64,000 nt of DNA from Flavobacterium sp. HSC-32F16 (GTDB lineage Bacteria; Bacteroidota; Bacteroidia; Flavobacteriales; Flavobacteriaceae): assembly GCF_024171645.1 (NCBI RefSeq), contig NZ_JALKAC010000002.1, positions 62,001-126,000 on the forward strand. Reading direction: 5' to 3'. The position numbers and the translations under genes are program-made. Below are positions 25,747-34,450 of this stretch, piece after piece (positions within the stretch are counted from its first letter, which is position 1; every line of letters starts with the position of its first letter). The notes under the pieces were generated by a model. It did no database searches. It was given only the letters and a program-made list of their open reading frames with translations, and had not been told where the DNA came from.

Positions 25747-28401
25747 ATGAGAAAACAACTAAAACGTATTATAACACTTGTTCTCACTCTATGGAGCACT
25801 TTGTTTTTTGCCCAAAATCACGAAATCACCGGAACAGTTACAACTGAAAACGGTATTCCTTTAGAATTTGCCGCAATTCTTGTAAAAGGCTCTCAAGCCA
25901 ATACTACAACTGATGCCTTGGGAAAATTCAAAATTTCGTCTTCGGTAAGTTCTCCAACTTTGATTGTTACTTTATTTGGTTATGAAAAGAAAGAAGTTGT
26001 GGCAAAAGATCATTTTGTGGAAATACAGTTGGCTTTAGAAAACAATAGTTTAGATGAAATTGTAGTTGTGGGAAGCAGAAATCCAAAGAAAAGCAAATTG
26101 GAAACCGCTGTTCCTGTCGATGTTGTGAATTTAGCCAAAATTAGAAATACAACACCGCAGACTACTACAAACGATATTTTGACTTATTTAATTCCGTCTT
26201 TCAATTCAAACCGACAATCTTCGGCTGACGGAACGGAACATATTGACCCGGCTTCTTTGAGAGGTTTAGGTCCGGATCAGGTTTTGGTTTTGGTTAATGG
26301 AAAAAGGAGACATACCACTTCATTGGTAAATTATCAGAATACGGTTGGAAATGGTTCTGTTGGTACAGATCTAAGTGCAATTCCGGCATCGGCAATTAAA
26401 CGAATTGAAGTTTTGCGTGATGGCGCTGCGGCTCAATACGGTTCTGATGCTATTGCGGGTGTAATTAACTTGGTTTTAAAAGACAATGCAGGTTTAGAAG
26501 CGAATGCAACTTATGGCTCTACGTCGAGAGATGATGGACAAACAACAAATATAAATTTAAACTACGGGACAAAAATTGGCAATAAAGGCGGTTTCCTAAA
26601 TCTTTCTGCTGAATTTAATGACCGTCAGAAAACAAATCGTTCTCAAAATCATAATCTTATCATTTTTGATCAATCGGCTCAAGGTAATTTCTTTGCGTAT
26701 GATTTTGCTGATGATCCGGTACAGTCCCGACAAATTGATGATAATCTTTTAGCACAAAATGGTTTGAAACGTGATGATTTTAATTTCCAGATTGGTGATG
26801 CTAAAATCCAGAATATTCAGGGTTTCTTTAATGCTTCGATTCCGTTAAACGATCAAATCGAATTTTATGCATCAGGTGGTGTCAGCCACAGAAAAGGAAC
26901 AGGTTACGGATTTAGACGTTTACCAAGCGAAACCGAAAGTGTTGTAGCTTCAATTTTCCCTTTCGGATTTCAGCCTGAATTAAACTCGGTTGTTACGGAT
27001 CTTTCTTCTTCTTTTGGATTTAAGTTTAAATTTGGTGAATGGAAACTGGATTTGAGTAACACAATTGGTGAGAATAAATTTGTTTATGAAGTATCAAACA
27101 CAAACAACTTTTCATTGGGAGATGCAAGCCCTACAGATTTTAAGGCCGGAAATCATTCTTTTCTTCAAAATACTGTAAATGCCGATATTTCAAGATTATA
27201 TAAAGATACTTTCAACGGTTTGAATGTGGCTTTTGGTGCTGAATATCGTTTTGAGAAATATAAAATTGTTCCTGGCGAAGAAGCTTCGTATGTTGATGGC
27301 GGAGCACAGTCTTTCCCAGGATTTTCTCCTTTGAATCAGGTTAATGAAGACCGAAACAGCGTTGGTGTTTATGCTGATGTTGAAGCTGATATTACTGATA
27401 AGTTTTTAGTTGGAATTGCAGGTCGTTATGAAGATTATACAGATTTTGGAAATACTATAAACGGAAAGCTTTCTTTGAGATATAAAATTTTGGATAATCT
27501 TTCTGTTCGCGGTGCCATTAGTTCTGGCTTTAGAGCACCTTCACTTCATCAGCAGTATTTCAATAATATCGCAACGGATGTTGTTGACGGGCAGATCCTG
27601 AATTCGGGTATTTTTAGAAATGACAGCGATGTGGCAAAACAGCTTGGAATTCCGAAATTGAAAGAGGAAACTTCAAGAAATTATAGTTTTGGAGTTGTTT
27701 TTTCTCCAACCAAGCAATTGCATATCACAGCAGATTACTATCATATAAGAATTGATAACAGAATTATCCTAACCGGAAATTTAGGAAATGATGCTTTTGG
27801 AGATCCTGTTCCTGAACTTCGTGATTTGTTTGCTCAATACGGAGCGCAAACGGGTCGTTTCTTTACAAACGCTATCAATACAACTACAAACGGACTTGAT
27901 GTAGTTATTGATTATGATTTAAATCTTGGAAAAGGAAAATTGAATCTTTCACTATTATATAATTACAACGACAATAAGGTTGATGATCAATTAAATAATA
28001 TTCCGTCAATATTTGTTGGTCAGGAAGATGTGTATTACGGTCCGCAGGAAAGAAGTCTGATCGAAACCAATACTCCAAAACACAAAGGTACTTTTGCTGT
28101 AAATTATAGTTTAGACAAATGGAATTTCTTATTAAGAAATACTTATTTCGGACAAGTTATTCGTGATGGTTTCCCTTTTGGAGGCATCCAGAAACATAAT
28201 GGAAAAGTGGTTACTGATTTAACTGCGGCTTATAAAATAACGCCAAAAGTTCAGATTGCTGTTGGAGCTAACAACTTGTTCGATATTTTCCCGGACAAAC
28301 AAATCTATGAAAACAGTTACTACGGAGTATTTAAATATGCACCGGTTCAAATGGGAACTACTGGGGCTTATTATTTTGGAAGAATCAGTTTTAGTTTATA
28401 A
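25747..28401 (+). CDS. TonB-dependent receptor with CarboxypepD_reg-like domain
   Basis: An 884-residue outer-membrane active transporter. Order: signal peptide (MRKQLKRIITLVLTLWSTLFFAQ), carboxypeptidase-D regulatory-like beta sandwich (~24-105, HEITGTVTTENGIPLEFAAI), TonB box-like EIVVVGSRN, plug domain (SLRGLGPDQVLVLVNGKRRH, RIEVLRDGAAAQYGSDAIAGVINLVL), then a 22-strand barrel ending GAYYFGRISFSL with the terminal aromatic typical of outer-membrane barrels. No SusD partner is adjacent, so it is more like a siderophore or small-molecule receptor than a glycan SusC. Substrate unknown. Confidence 0.93.
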   Translation: MRKQLKRIITLVLTLWSTLFFAQNHEITGTVTTENGIPLEFAAILVKGSQANTTTDALGKFKISSSVSSPTLIVTLFGYEKKEVVAKDHFVEIQLALENNSLDEIVVVGSRNPKKSKLETAVPVDVVNLAKIRNTTPQTTTNDILTYLIPSFNSNRQSSADGTEHIDPASLRGLGPDQVLVLVNGKRRHTTSLVNYQNTVGNGSVGTDLSAIPASAIKRIEVLRDGAAAQYGSDAIAGVINLVLKDNAGLEANATYGSTSRDDGQTTNINLNYGTKIGNKGGFLNLSAEFNDRQKTNRSQNHNLIIFDQSAQGNFFAYDFADDPVQSRQIDDNLLAQNGLKRDDFNFQIGDAKIQNIQGFFNASIPLNDQIEFYASGGVSHRKGTGYGFRRLPSETESVVASIFPFGFQPELNSVVTDLSSSFGFKFKFGEWKLDLSNTIGENKFVYEVSNTNNFSLGDASPTDFKAGNHSFLQNTVNADISRLYKDTFNGLNVAFGAEYRFEKYKIVPGEEASYVDGGAQSFPGFSPLNQVNEDRNSVGVYADVEADITDKFLVGIAGRYEDYTDFGNTINGKLSLRYKILDNLSVRGAISSGFRAPSLHQQYFNNIATDVVDGQILNSGIFRNDSDVAKQLGIPKLKEETSRNYSFGVVFSPTKQLHITADYYHIRIDNRIILTGNLGNDAFGDPVPELRDLFAQYGAQTGRFFTNAINTTTNGLDVVIDYDLNLGKGKLNLSLLYNYNDNKVDDQLNNIPSIFVGQEDVYYGPQERSLIETNTPKHKGTFAVNYSLDKWNFLLRNTYFGQVIRDGFPFGGIQKHNGKVVTDLTAAYKITPKVQIAVGANNLFDIFPDKQIYENSYYGVFKYAPVQMGTTGAYYFGRISFSL

Positions 28402-28696
28402 GGATTTTTAACGGCAAAGTGAGCAAGGAATTTACGCAAAGAGCGCAAAGGTTTTTTTAAGCTTTTTAAAAGAATCTCGCAAAGGCGCAGAGACGCAAAG
28501 TTTTTTATTGCCTCCAGCTTTAGCCGGTGAAATAAGATTTATAGAGAGAAGGGCTTTAGCTAAACAAGTAACTGTTTGGCTAAAGCCCTTCTCTTATTAT
28601 ATCCAGTCCAGCAAAATCTTAAAATTAAACTTTGCGTCTCTGCGCCTTTGCGAGATTCTTTAATAAAGTCTTGCGAACTTTGCGATTAAAAAAAAC
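28402..28696. repeat. Nested inverted-repeat region (CTTTGCG arms around a GGGCTTTAGC REP)
   Basis: A perfect 35-base inverted repeat (28469-28503 and 28627-28661, core CGCAAAGGCGCAGAGACGCA) encloses an inner palindrome. That inner pair is AGAAGGGCTTTAGC with its complement GCTAAAGCCCTTCT (28545-28594). Outer flanks carry further degenerate GCAAAG copies (28412-28452, 28668-28690). The whole gap between the TonB receptor and M4 protease genes is repeat DNA with no supportable gene. Confidence 0.75.
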
Positions 28697-28719
28697 AAGC
28701 CTCGCAAATTGCGAGGCTT
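28697..28719. terminator. Bidirectional terminator
   Basis: AAGCCTCGCA-aat-TGCGAGGCTT with an A-run before it and T-rich sequence after. It lies between converging genes, and mainly ends the M4 protease transcript on the minus strand. Confidence 0.8.
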
Positions 28720-28745
28720 TTCATTTCTATACTAATTCAATTCTT

Positions 28746-31520
28746 TTATTTTTTAGCAAATTTCTTTACGATTTTCTTATCTCCATTATTCAATTCGATT
28801 ATATAAATCCCTGTGCTTAATCTGCTTACATCAATTGCTCCAGCAACTTCGCCTGAAACAAGCTGTTGTCCTAATGTATTTATAATTTTATAAGAATATC
28901 CATTTGCTTCTGAAACCGAAATATTTAATTCGCTTTCAACCGGATTTGGATACAACGCAAAACTTTCTGTTTGAGTAGTTTCAACAATTCCTGCTGCGAT
29001 TTGTTCTACTTCAACAGTTCCCGAAGCTGTAATGTTAATGGTGTAATCTTCAACTTGTCCATAAGAGAATCCTTCACAAGCAGTTGGAATTGCATTGTAT
29101 TTCATAGAAACTCTTAATCTAGTTGCACCTAAAGTCGCAGTTGCCGGAATTGTAATCGTTCCTGTTACCGGAGTAGTTTTAGATGCTGCTTTTGTCCAAA
29201 CTGTTTCTCCAGAATCTGAGAAATCTCCATCTTGGTTATAATCAATAAATACTGCATAACCTTCGTTATAACTTGTTGATGTCCAAACCGGAGTTATAGA
29301 GATTGTGTATGCACTTCCTCTTGCAGCATTGGTAGAAATAGCGGTATAATTTTCATAACCTGCTGTTCCTGTTGATGTATTATTAATTGTTCCAAAAACA
29401 ACTTTACTTATTTTTTCATCAACAGTACTATTTCCTTGAGAAGCACAATATGATACTGTTGCGGCTGTCGTTGTTACACTTACCGCATTACTCGCTGCAG
29501 AAACATTTCCTGCTGCATCTTTTGCTTTTACAGTAAAACTATAAGTTGTTAAAGCAGCTAATCCAGTTACATTGAATGATGTTGTAGTCGATGAACCTTT
29601 AAGAGTAGTTCCCTGGTAAATATCATATCCTGTAACAGCCACATTATCTGTTGAAGCCGTCCAAGTAAGATTTGTTGTCGTTCCTGTTGTTCCCGAAGCT
29701 GCTAAACTTGCTGGTGCTGATGGAGCAACTGTATCTGTAGTTCCAGAATAGGCCGCACCAACTCCTATCGCATAAAATGCATTGGTAGTTGCAATAACTT
29801 CTGCAGAGCCTGCTCCATATAAATCAATTGCCGATTGGATTCCTGATGTTCTTGCATTTGCAAAAGTTGAGTTTGAAGTTAAATAAACGTCTTCTAAACG
29901 GAATGCAATTTTTGCTGCTTTATCAATTCCGATACCTGTTACATTGTATGAACTTCCAATATCATTAGTTCCTGATTTTCCTACTGTTAAAATATAAAAC
30001 CAGTGATTAAAAACTCCAGAATTGGTATGCACGCCGCAATAATCATTGCTGCTTGTTGGTGTACAGCTCACATTAATCCAGTTTGTTCCTCCGTAAGTAT
30101 CCGGCTGGCCTTCTGCTTTTGGATTACTCATAGAACGAAGCGCTACGTGTCCGCTTCTTCTTTCAATATCTTCACCCACTAACCAAGTTGACTTTGTAGG
30201 CGCTGCACGATATTCGATACAAGCTGCCCAAATATCAGAGAAAGCTTCGTTCATTGCTCCGGATTCTTTTTGATATGCCAGGTTTGCTGTATATGTACAA
30301 ACTGCATGACCAATTTCGTGTCCTGCAACATCCAGAGAAGTCAGGATATCAAATCCACCAGTACCGCTTCCGTCACCGTATGTCATAACACTTCCATTCC
30401 AGAAAGCATTGTTGTTACTAGAATATCCTGCTGCAATTAAGTTGTAATGCACGTAACTTTTGATTTTTGCTCCGGCATCATCATAACTGTTTCTTCCGTG
30501 TACTGCAGACCAATAATCATACGTCATTTCGGCGCCCCAATGTGCATCAAGTGCTCCATTGTCTTTGTTTGTATTATTATATTCTGCTGCAGTCCAGTTA
30601 TTATCTGCATCTGTAAAGTTTGTTGTTGGATACGTTGCCGTTCTGGCAGAATTATACGTTTGTATTCCCGTACCGCGTGTGCCGTCCAATAAAATATAAG
30701 ATGAACCGCTCAAAGTGGTTTGTATAGTTTGCGTTCCGCTGTAACGTGTAGCTGCATTTGCTGCCACAATTGCTTTTTTATAAGAAGCAATTTCTTTGTC
30801 TGCAGTTTTTGATGAAGATAATTTTCTTGCATGAACATTATCATTGAGGTGTTTTATTGTCGCGTTATAAAACAATGCTTTTCCTGTTTGAGCATCAATA
30901 TACAAATCACCACGGCTTAGCGGTTTTGTTGCATAAATATCAAACTTATAAGCAAGACGAACTTTATCAGTGGTTCTTTGTTCTCCCTGTTGTTCCATAT
31001 CTGGTAATAAAACAAGTTCGCCAACAGGTTTTTCATAGCCAATTTCTTTTGCGTCACTTGGTTTTTCCCAAAGATACTCTGTGGCGTGAGTATGGCTTAC
31101 TGCTTTGTTAAAAGCTTCCTGGGCAGAAAGAGCCGGCGTAAGTTTTACATTTTCGATATTGTAGTATTCTCCATTCATCGAAACTAATTTCCCTTTTTCA
31201 GAGTGTAAAGTATAATTGGCAAATTCTACTTTGATTCCCTGCTCATACAATTGAAATTTTTCGTGCGTATAACCTTGTTTGTCCGTTTCTGTTTTTACTT
31301 TTCTAAAAGTCTGGTTGTCTTTTAGTCCAAGCTGTTCTTTAAAAACTTTTTGAGAATCTGTTCCTTTATACGTAGATACATCACTAAAGGTAATTAAACT
31401 AGGCTGCCCGTTTTCGGATACACTTTTCTGGCTTACCCGTTTGTCTGTCACCTGCGCAGCTGCTGAAAGTGATAAAATAAGTAAAGCTGCAGTAATAATT
31501 CTTGGTAATTTTCTTTCCAT
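28746..31520 (-). CDS. Secreted M4 (thermolysin-type) metalloprotease with T9SS sorting domain
   Basis: A 924-residue secreted protease. Order: signal peptide (to ~AAA22), FTP/PepSY propeptide (~45-230), and an M4 catalytic domain with zinc motif HEIGH (H401, E402, H405) and third ligand E425 (GAMNEAFSD). These are followed by a fibronectin type III domain (SAPASLAASGTTGTTTNLTW), a GEVED-type domain (GYAVFIDYNQDGDFSD ... YGQVEDYTINI) and a type A T9SS C-terminal sorting signal (FALYPNPVESELNISV ... KKFAKK). The last is recognised by the gliding/T9SS machinery and removed on secretion. It digests external protein. Confidence 0.95.
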   Translation of the reverse strand: MERKLPRIITAALLILSLSAAAQVTDKRVSQKSVSENGQPSLITFSDVSTYKGTDSQKVFKEQLGLKDNQTFRKVKTETDKQGYTHEKFQLYEQGIKVEFANYTLHSEKGKLVSMNGEYYNIENVKLTPALSAQEAFNKAVSHTHATEYLWEKPSDAKEIGYEKPVGELVLLPDMEQQGEQRTTDKVRLAYKFDIYATKPLSRGDLYIDAQTGKALFYNATIKHLNDNVHARKLSSSKTADKEIASYKKAIVAANAATRYSGTQTIQTTLSGSSYILLDGTRGTGIQTYNSARTATYPTTNFTDADNNWTAAEYNNTNKDNGALDAHWGAEMTYDYWSAVHGRNSYDDAGAKIKSYVHYNLIAAGYSSNNNAFWNGSVMTYGDGSGTGGFDILTSLDVAGHEIGHAVCTYTANLAYQKESGAMNEAFSDIWAACIEYRAAPTKSTWLVGEDIERRSGHVALRSMSNPKAEGQPDTYGGTNWINVSCTPTSSNDYCGVHTNSGVFNHWFYILTVGKSGTNDIGSSYNVTGIGIDKAAKIAFRLEDVYLTSNSTFANARTSGIQSAIDLYGAGSAEVIATTNAFYAIGVGAAYSGTTDTVAPSAPASLAASGTTGTTTNLTWTASTDNVAVTGYDIYQGTTLKGSSTTTSFNVTGLAALTTYSFTVKAKDAAGNVSAASNAVSVTTTAATVSYCASQGNSTVDEKISKVVFGTINNTSTGTAGYENYTAISTNAARGSAYTISITPVWTSTSYNEGYAVFIDYNQDGDFSDSGETVWTKAASKTTPVTGTITIPATATLGATRLRVSMKYNAIPTACEGFSYGQVEDYTINITASGTVEVEQIAAGIVETTQTESFALYPNPVESELNISVSEANGYSYKIINTLGQQLVSGEVAGAIDVSRLSTGIYIIELNNGDKKIVKKFAKK

Positions 31521-31872
31521 AATAATTGGGGGTTTTAAAGTTTGGTTAAATAATTACAAACAAATCAATTAAAGTAAGTAAATACTTAAATTTGAAATAA
31601 AAGTATTTTAATTATGTTAGATAATCGATGAAATTTGCCGTTAATCGATAAAATGCAACAATTTTTACTTTAAATTCACTTTTATTTAACAAACTGTAAG
31701 AAATTCACAAATAAAAGTGCGAAATTTTGTATAGTTTGAAGATTTAAACAACTGAAAAACAGCACAAAAAACAAAAAACAGCTTCGTTTTTGAGCTTAAC
31801 TTTAATTTAATCTTACAAAAAAAGCCAGCTTTAAAGCTGGCTTTGATTTTTTTACAATAATTCTTGTATTAC
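31521..31872. other. Intergenic region upstream of the M4 protease gene (352 bases)
   Basis: AT-rich DNA with no supportable ORF. It holds an imperfect inverted repeat AAATACTT ... AGTATTT (about 31584-31612), probably the protease's control region. A TGCAACAA half-site at 31654 resembles half of the operator motif at 63.5 kb but lacks the second half. The scoB terminator is at the right end. Confidence 0.5.
31821..31844 (-). terminator. Rho-independent terminator of the CoA-transferase/beta-lactamase cluster
   Basis: A perfect 24-base palindrome, AAAGCCAGCTTT twice inverted, with T-runs on both sides. On the minus strand it follows the scoB stop by 28 bases. Confidence 0.85.
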
Positions 31873-32529
31873 TTAGATATCCATTTCTGGTATTTCCCCT
31901 TCAATTATTAAATCTGCTTCAGTCGAAGCTATAATGTGCTCAACTGATATGCCTGGCGCTCGTTCTAAGAGCTTAAAACCCTTTTCCGTTACTTCGAGAA
32001 CAGCGAGCTCCGTTACGACCTTTTTTACACACCCTACACCAGTTAGCGGTAAAGTACATTTTTTAAGAATTTTAGATTCGCCTGCTTTGTTTACGTGCAT
32101 CATGGCAACGATTATATTTTCGGCGGAAGCCACCAAATCCATTGCGCCTCCCATTCCTTTTACCATTTTACCCGGAATCTTCCAATTGGCAATATCTCCG
32201 TTTTCAGAAACTTCCATGGCACCCAGAATAGTTAAATCTACTTTTTGGCTTCGAATCATTCCAAAACTAAATGCCGAATCGAAGAAACTTGCTCCGGGCA
32301 GTGTAGTAATAGTCTGCTTTCCTGCGTTGATGATATCAGCGTCTTCTTCTCCTTCAAATGGAAAAGGTCCCATTCCTAAAACGCCGTTTTCACTTTGAAA
32401 TTCAACTGCAATATCTTCTCTAACATAATTGGCAACCAAAGTTGGAATTCCAATTCCCAGATTAACAAAGTATCTGTCTTTTACTTCTTTCGCAATTCGT
32501 TTTGCTATATCTTCTTTATTAAGTGCCAT
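31873..32529 (-). CDS. scoB: 3-oxoacid CoA-transferase, subunit B
   Basis: The catalytic subunit of succinyl-CoA:3-ketoacid-type CoA-transferase, which moves CoA between a dicarboxylic or short-chain acyl-CoA and acetoacetate or similar acids. At 218 residues it has the class I CoA-transferase signature with the active Glu in FQSENGVLGMGPFP. N-terminal RDxDFVNLGIG-type strand YFVNLGIGIPTLVANYV and the C-terminal APGISVEHIIASTEADL are intact. Subunit A is encoded upstream but separated by a beta-lactamase gene, where the two subunits are normally adjacent. Confidence 0.93.
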   Translation of the reverse strand: MALNKEDIAKRIAKEVKDRYFVNLGIGIPTLVANYVREDIAVEFQSENGVLGMGPFPFEGEEDADIINAGKQTITTLPGASFFDSAFSFGMIRSQKVDLTILGAMEVSENGDIANWKIPGKMVKGMGGAMDLVASAENIIVAMMHVNKAGESKILKKCTLPLTGVGCVKKVVTELAVLEVTEKGFKLLERAPGISVEHIIASTEADLIIEGEIPEMDI

Positions 32530-32530
32530 A

Positions 32531-32566
32531 TTTATAATGTGTCTATTTGGAAATTAGATGATTCGA
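32531..32566. repeat. Leader repeat copy 1 (before scoB)
   Basis: TTTATAATGTGTCTATTTGG and the next 16 bases match copy 2 at 33514-33549 with about seven differences over 36 bases. Both copies end just upstream of a minus-strand start codon (scoB here, the beta-lactamase there). A further AT-rich TCTAATTATC series follows to 32620. Confidence 0.55.
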
Positions 32567-32617
32567 TAATGTTTCACTTTATCTATTTAATTATCTAATT
32601 ATCACATTTCTAATTAT

Positions 32618-33511
32618 CTAATTTTTCTTTGTAAAATAATCCCAGCTCGCTTTGGTTAAATCTGCAATTATTTTTTCGGTGTCTTCTTGCTTTTCTGTAA
32701 TGTTTTTTAAATAAACAGAAATAATGAAATGTTTCCCATTTGGAAGTTTTACTATTCCCACATCATTCATTGCAACTCTCAGGTTATCATCATTTGTTCC
32801 TGATATCCCGGTTCTATGCGCCAATTCTGTATTTTCAGGAAGTCCGGCCTTCATCCAGGTAAGGCCTCTTGATGTTTCTACCATTATTTGATACAAATAC
32901 TTTGTTATTGCCTCTTTTAGAACCTCTCCTTTATAGAATTTTTCAAGCAATTCTGTAGTTGCCAGTGGAGTTGTTGTATTTACATACAGTTTTTTCCAGC
33001 TTTTCATTTGTTCTTCGTTTACTTTAATAACGAAGTCTTTGATTCCCTGCTTATTTATAAATTTCTGTACTTCTTTTGTTCCGCCCACTAAATCGATCAA
33101 AATGTCGCAACCATTATTATCACTGTGCGAAACCGTATATCTAAGCAATTTATCTAAAGTCAGGTTAACATTTCCATTTGGAAAATCCTCCCTCATTGGG
33201 CTCCAGGTATTCTCATGCAAATCTTTCTTTTTTATAAAAATATCCTGAGTCAAAGAAAGTTTACCTTCATCTACTTTGTTTAACACAGTCAGCGCAATAT
33301 GAAATTTAAAAACACTCATTAAAGGGGCTTTCAAATTTCCATTGATACTTAGAGTATCTTTATCTTCAATGCTTTTTATTGAAACTCCAACGGATGCATT
33401 TTTCCCCGAAATTATCTTATTCAGTTCTTGTCGGAGTTCATTTGTTGTTTGAGCATAAATCTGAAACGAAGCAAAAGAAAATAACAGCCCGCAAAAAAGT
33501 GTTTTTATCAT
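32618..33511 (-). CDS. Class A beta-lactamase (subclass A2-like)
   Basis: A 297-residue periplasmic serine beta-lactamase with signal peptide MIKTLFCGLLFSFASFQIYA. The active motifs are all present: S66-x-x-K69 (APLMSVFKFH, Ambler S70-K73), SDN (VSHSDNNGCD, S130 equivalent), an omega-loop NEEQM Glu as in PER/CfxA-type enzymes, and HRTGISGTN in place of KTG. The Arg instead of Lys in the KTG box is unusual, and the substrate range cannot be predicted. It lies between the scoA and scoB genes, all on one strand. Confidence 0.9.
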   Translation of the reverse strand: MIKTLFCGLLFSFASFQIYAQTTNELRQELNKIISGKNASVGVSIKSIEDKDTLSINGNLKAPLMSVFKFHIALTVLNKVDEGKLSLTQDIFIKKKDLHENTWSPMREDFPNGNVNLTLDKLLRYTVSHSDNNGCDILIDLVGGTKEVQKFINKQGIKDFVIKVNEEQMKSWKKLYVNTTTPLATTELLEKFYKGEVLKEAITKYLYQIMVETSRGLTWMKAGLPENTELAHRTGISGTNDDNLRVAMNDVGIVKLPNGKHFIISVYLKNITEKQEDTEKIIADLTKASWDYFTKKN

Positions 33512-33513
33512 AT

Positions 33514-33549
33514 TTTTTTAATGTGTCAATTTGATAATTGGATAATTCA
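33514..33549. repeat. Leader repeat copy 2 (before the beta-lactamase gene)
   Basis: TTTTTTAATGTGTCAATTTG and the following bases are the partner of 32531-32566. The two copies bracket the beta-lactamase gene as direct repeats. Confidence 0.55.
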
Positions 33550-33559
33550 AAACGATTAT

Positions 33560-34261
33560 CTAATTCTTTTGTCTAACTGTTCGCTGTTCTATTCTTTTTT
33601 CAAATTTTTCTCCCTGAAAGATACGTTGTACCATAATTCCCGGAATATGAATTTGATTTGGATCTAAAGTGCCAACAGGAACCAGTTCTTCAACTTCGGC
33701 AATCGTAATTTTTCCGGCTCCGGCCATACAGGCATTAAAGTTTCTGGCCGTTCCTTTAAAAATTAGATTTCCGGCTTCGTCGCCTTTCCATGCTTTTACA
33801 ATAGCAAAGTCGGCTTTAAAAGCTTCTTCCATAATATGCATTTTCCCGTTGAATTCGCGGACTTCTTTTCCTTCGGCAACTTCGGTTCCGTAACCGGCGG
33901 GCGTAAAGAATGCCGGAATTCCTGCCTGAGCGGCACGACATCGTTCTGCCAAAGTTCCCTGTGGTGTCAATTCAACATCAAGTTCTCCCGAAAGCATCTG
34001 ACGTTCGAACTCGGCATTTTCACCTACATAAGAGGAAATCATTTTTTTGATTTGTTTTTTCTGCAAAAGCAAACCTAAACCAAAATCATCTACACCTGCA
34101 TTGTTTGAAATACAAGTTAAATCTGAAATTGGAGTGTTTACCAATGCTGCAATTGTATTTTCGGGAATGCCGCATAAACCAAAACCGCCAAACATAATTG
34201 TCATTCCGGTTTCAATTCCTGCAATAGCTTCCTGAACATTATTAACTTTTTTTGTTATCAT
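33560..34261 (-). CDS. scoA: 3-oxoacid CoA-transferase, subunit A
   Basis: A 233-residue subunit A. Diagnostic stretches are [19 protein letters not shown] at the N-terminus and [22 protein letters not shown] in the centre, with [24 protein letters not shown] before the C-terminus. It pairs with subunit B (31873-32529) to form the active heterodimer used in ketone-body or short-chain acid metabolism. First gene of the minus-strand cluster. Confidence 0.94.
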   Translation of the reverse strand: MITKKVNNVQEAIAGIETGMTIMFGGFGLCGIPENTIAALVNTPISDLTCISNNAGVDDFGLGLLLQKKQIKKMISSYVGENAEFERQMLSGELDVELTPQGTLAERCRAAQAGIPAFFTPAGYGTEVAEGKEVREFNGKMHIMEEAFKADFAIVKAWKGDEAGNLIFKGTARNFNACMAGAGKITIAEVEELVPVGTLDPNQIHIPGIMVQRIFQGEKFEKRIEQRTVRQKN

Positions 34262-34377
34262 AACAAACTGTCTTTATTACCGTATAATTTTGATAAAAAT
34301 AAGATTTTTAGATTAATTTATAACGATTTCGTAAAAAATAAAATTTGAAAATATTGTTAGCTATAATTAATTATAAA

Positions 34378-34430
34378 AAAACATCCTTTTGTGCTTTCCA
34401 GGTAAGAAAGATTACAAAAGGATGTTTTTT
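34378..34430 (-). terminator. Terminator of the ricT-gldH-pbp1A operon
   Basis: ACATCCTTTTGT (34381-34392) and ACAAAAGGATGT (34414-34425) pair, with a second small stem CTTTC/GAAAG inside the loop. It is flanked by A- and T-runs and lies 21 bases after the pbp1A stop on the minus strand. Confidence 0.8.
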
Positions 34431-34450
34431 ATTTTAAAACTGAATAGAAT

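Noticed and set aside
31650..31664. TGCAACAA sequence upstream of the M4 protease as a fourth operator
   Set aside because: Only a half-site is present; the second half (TTGCATTA) is missing.
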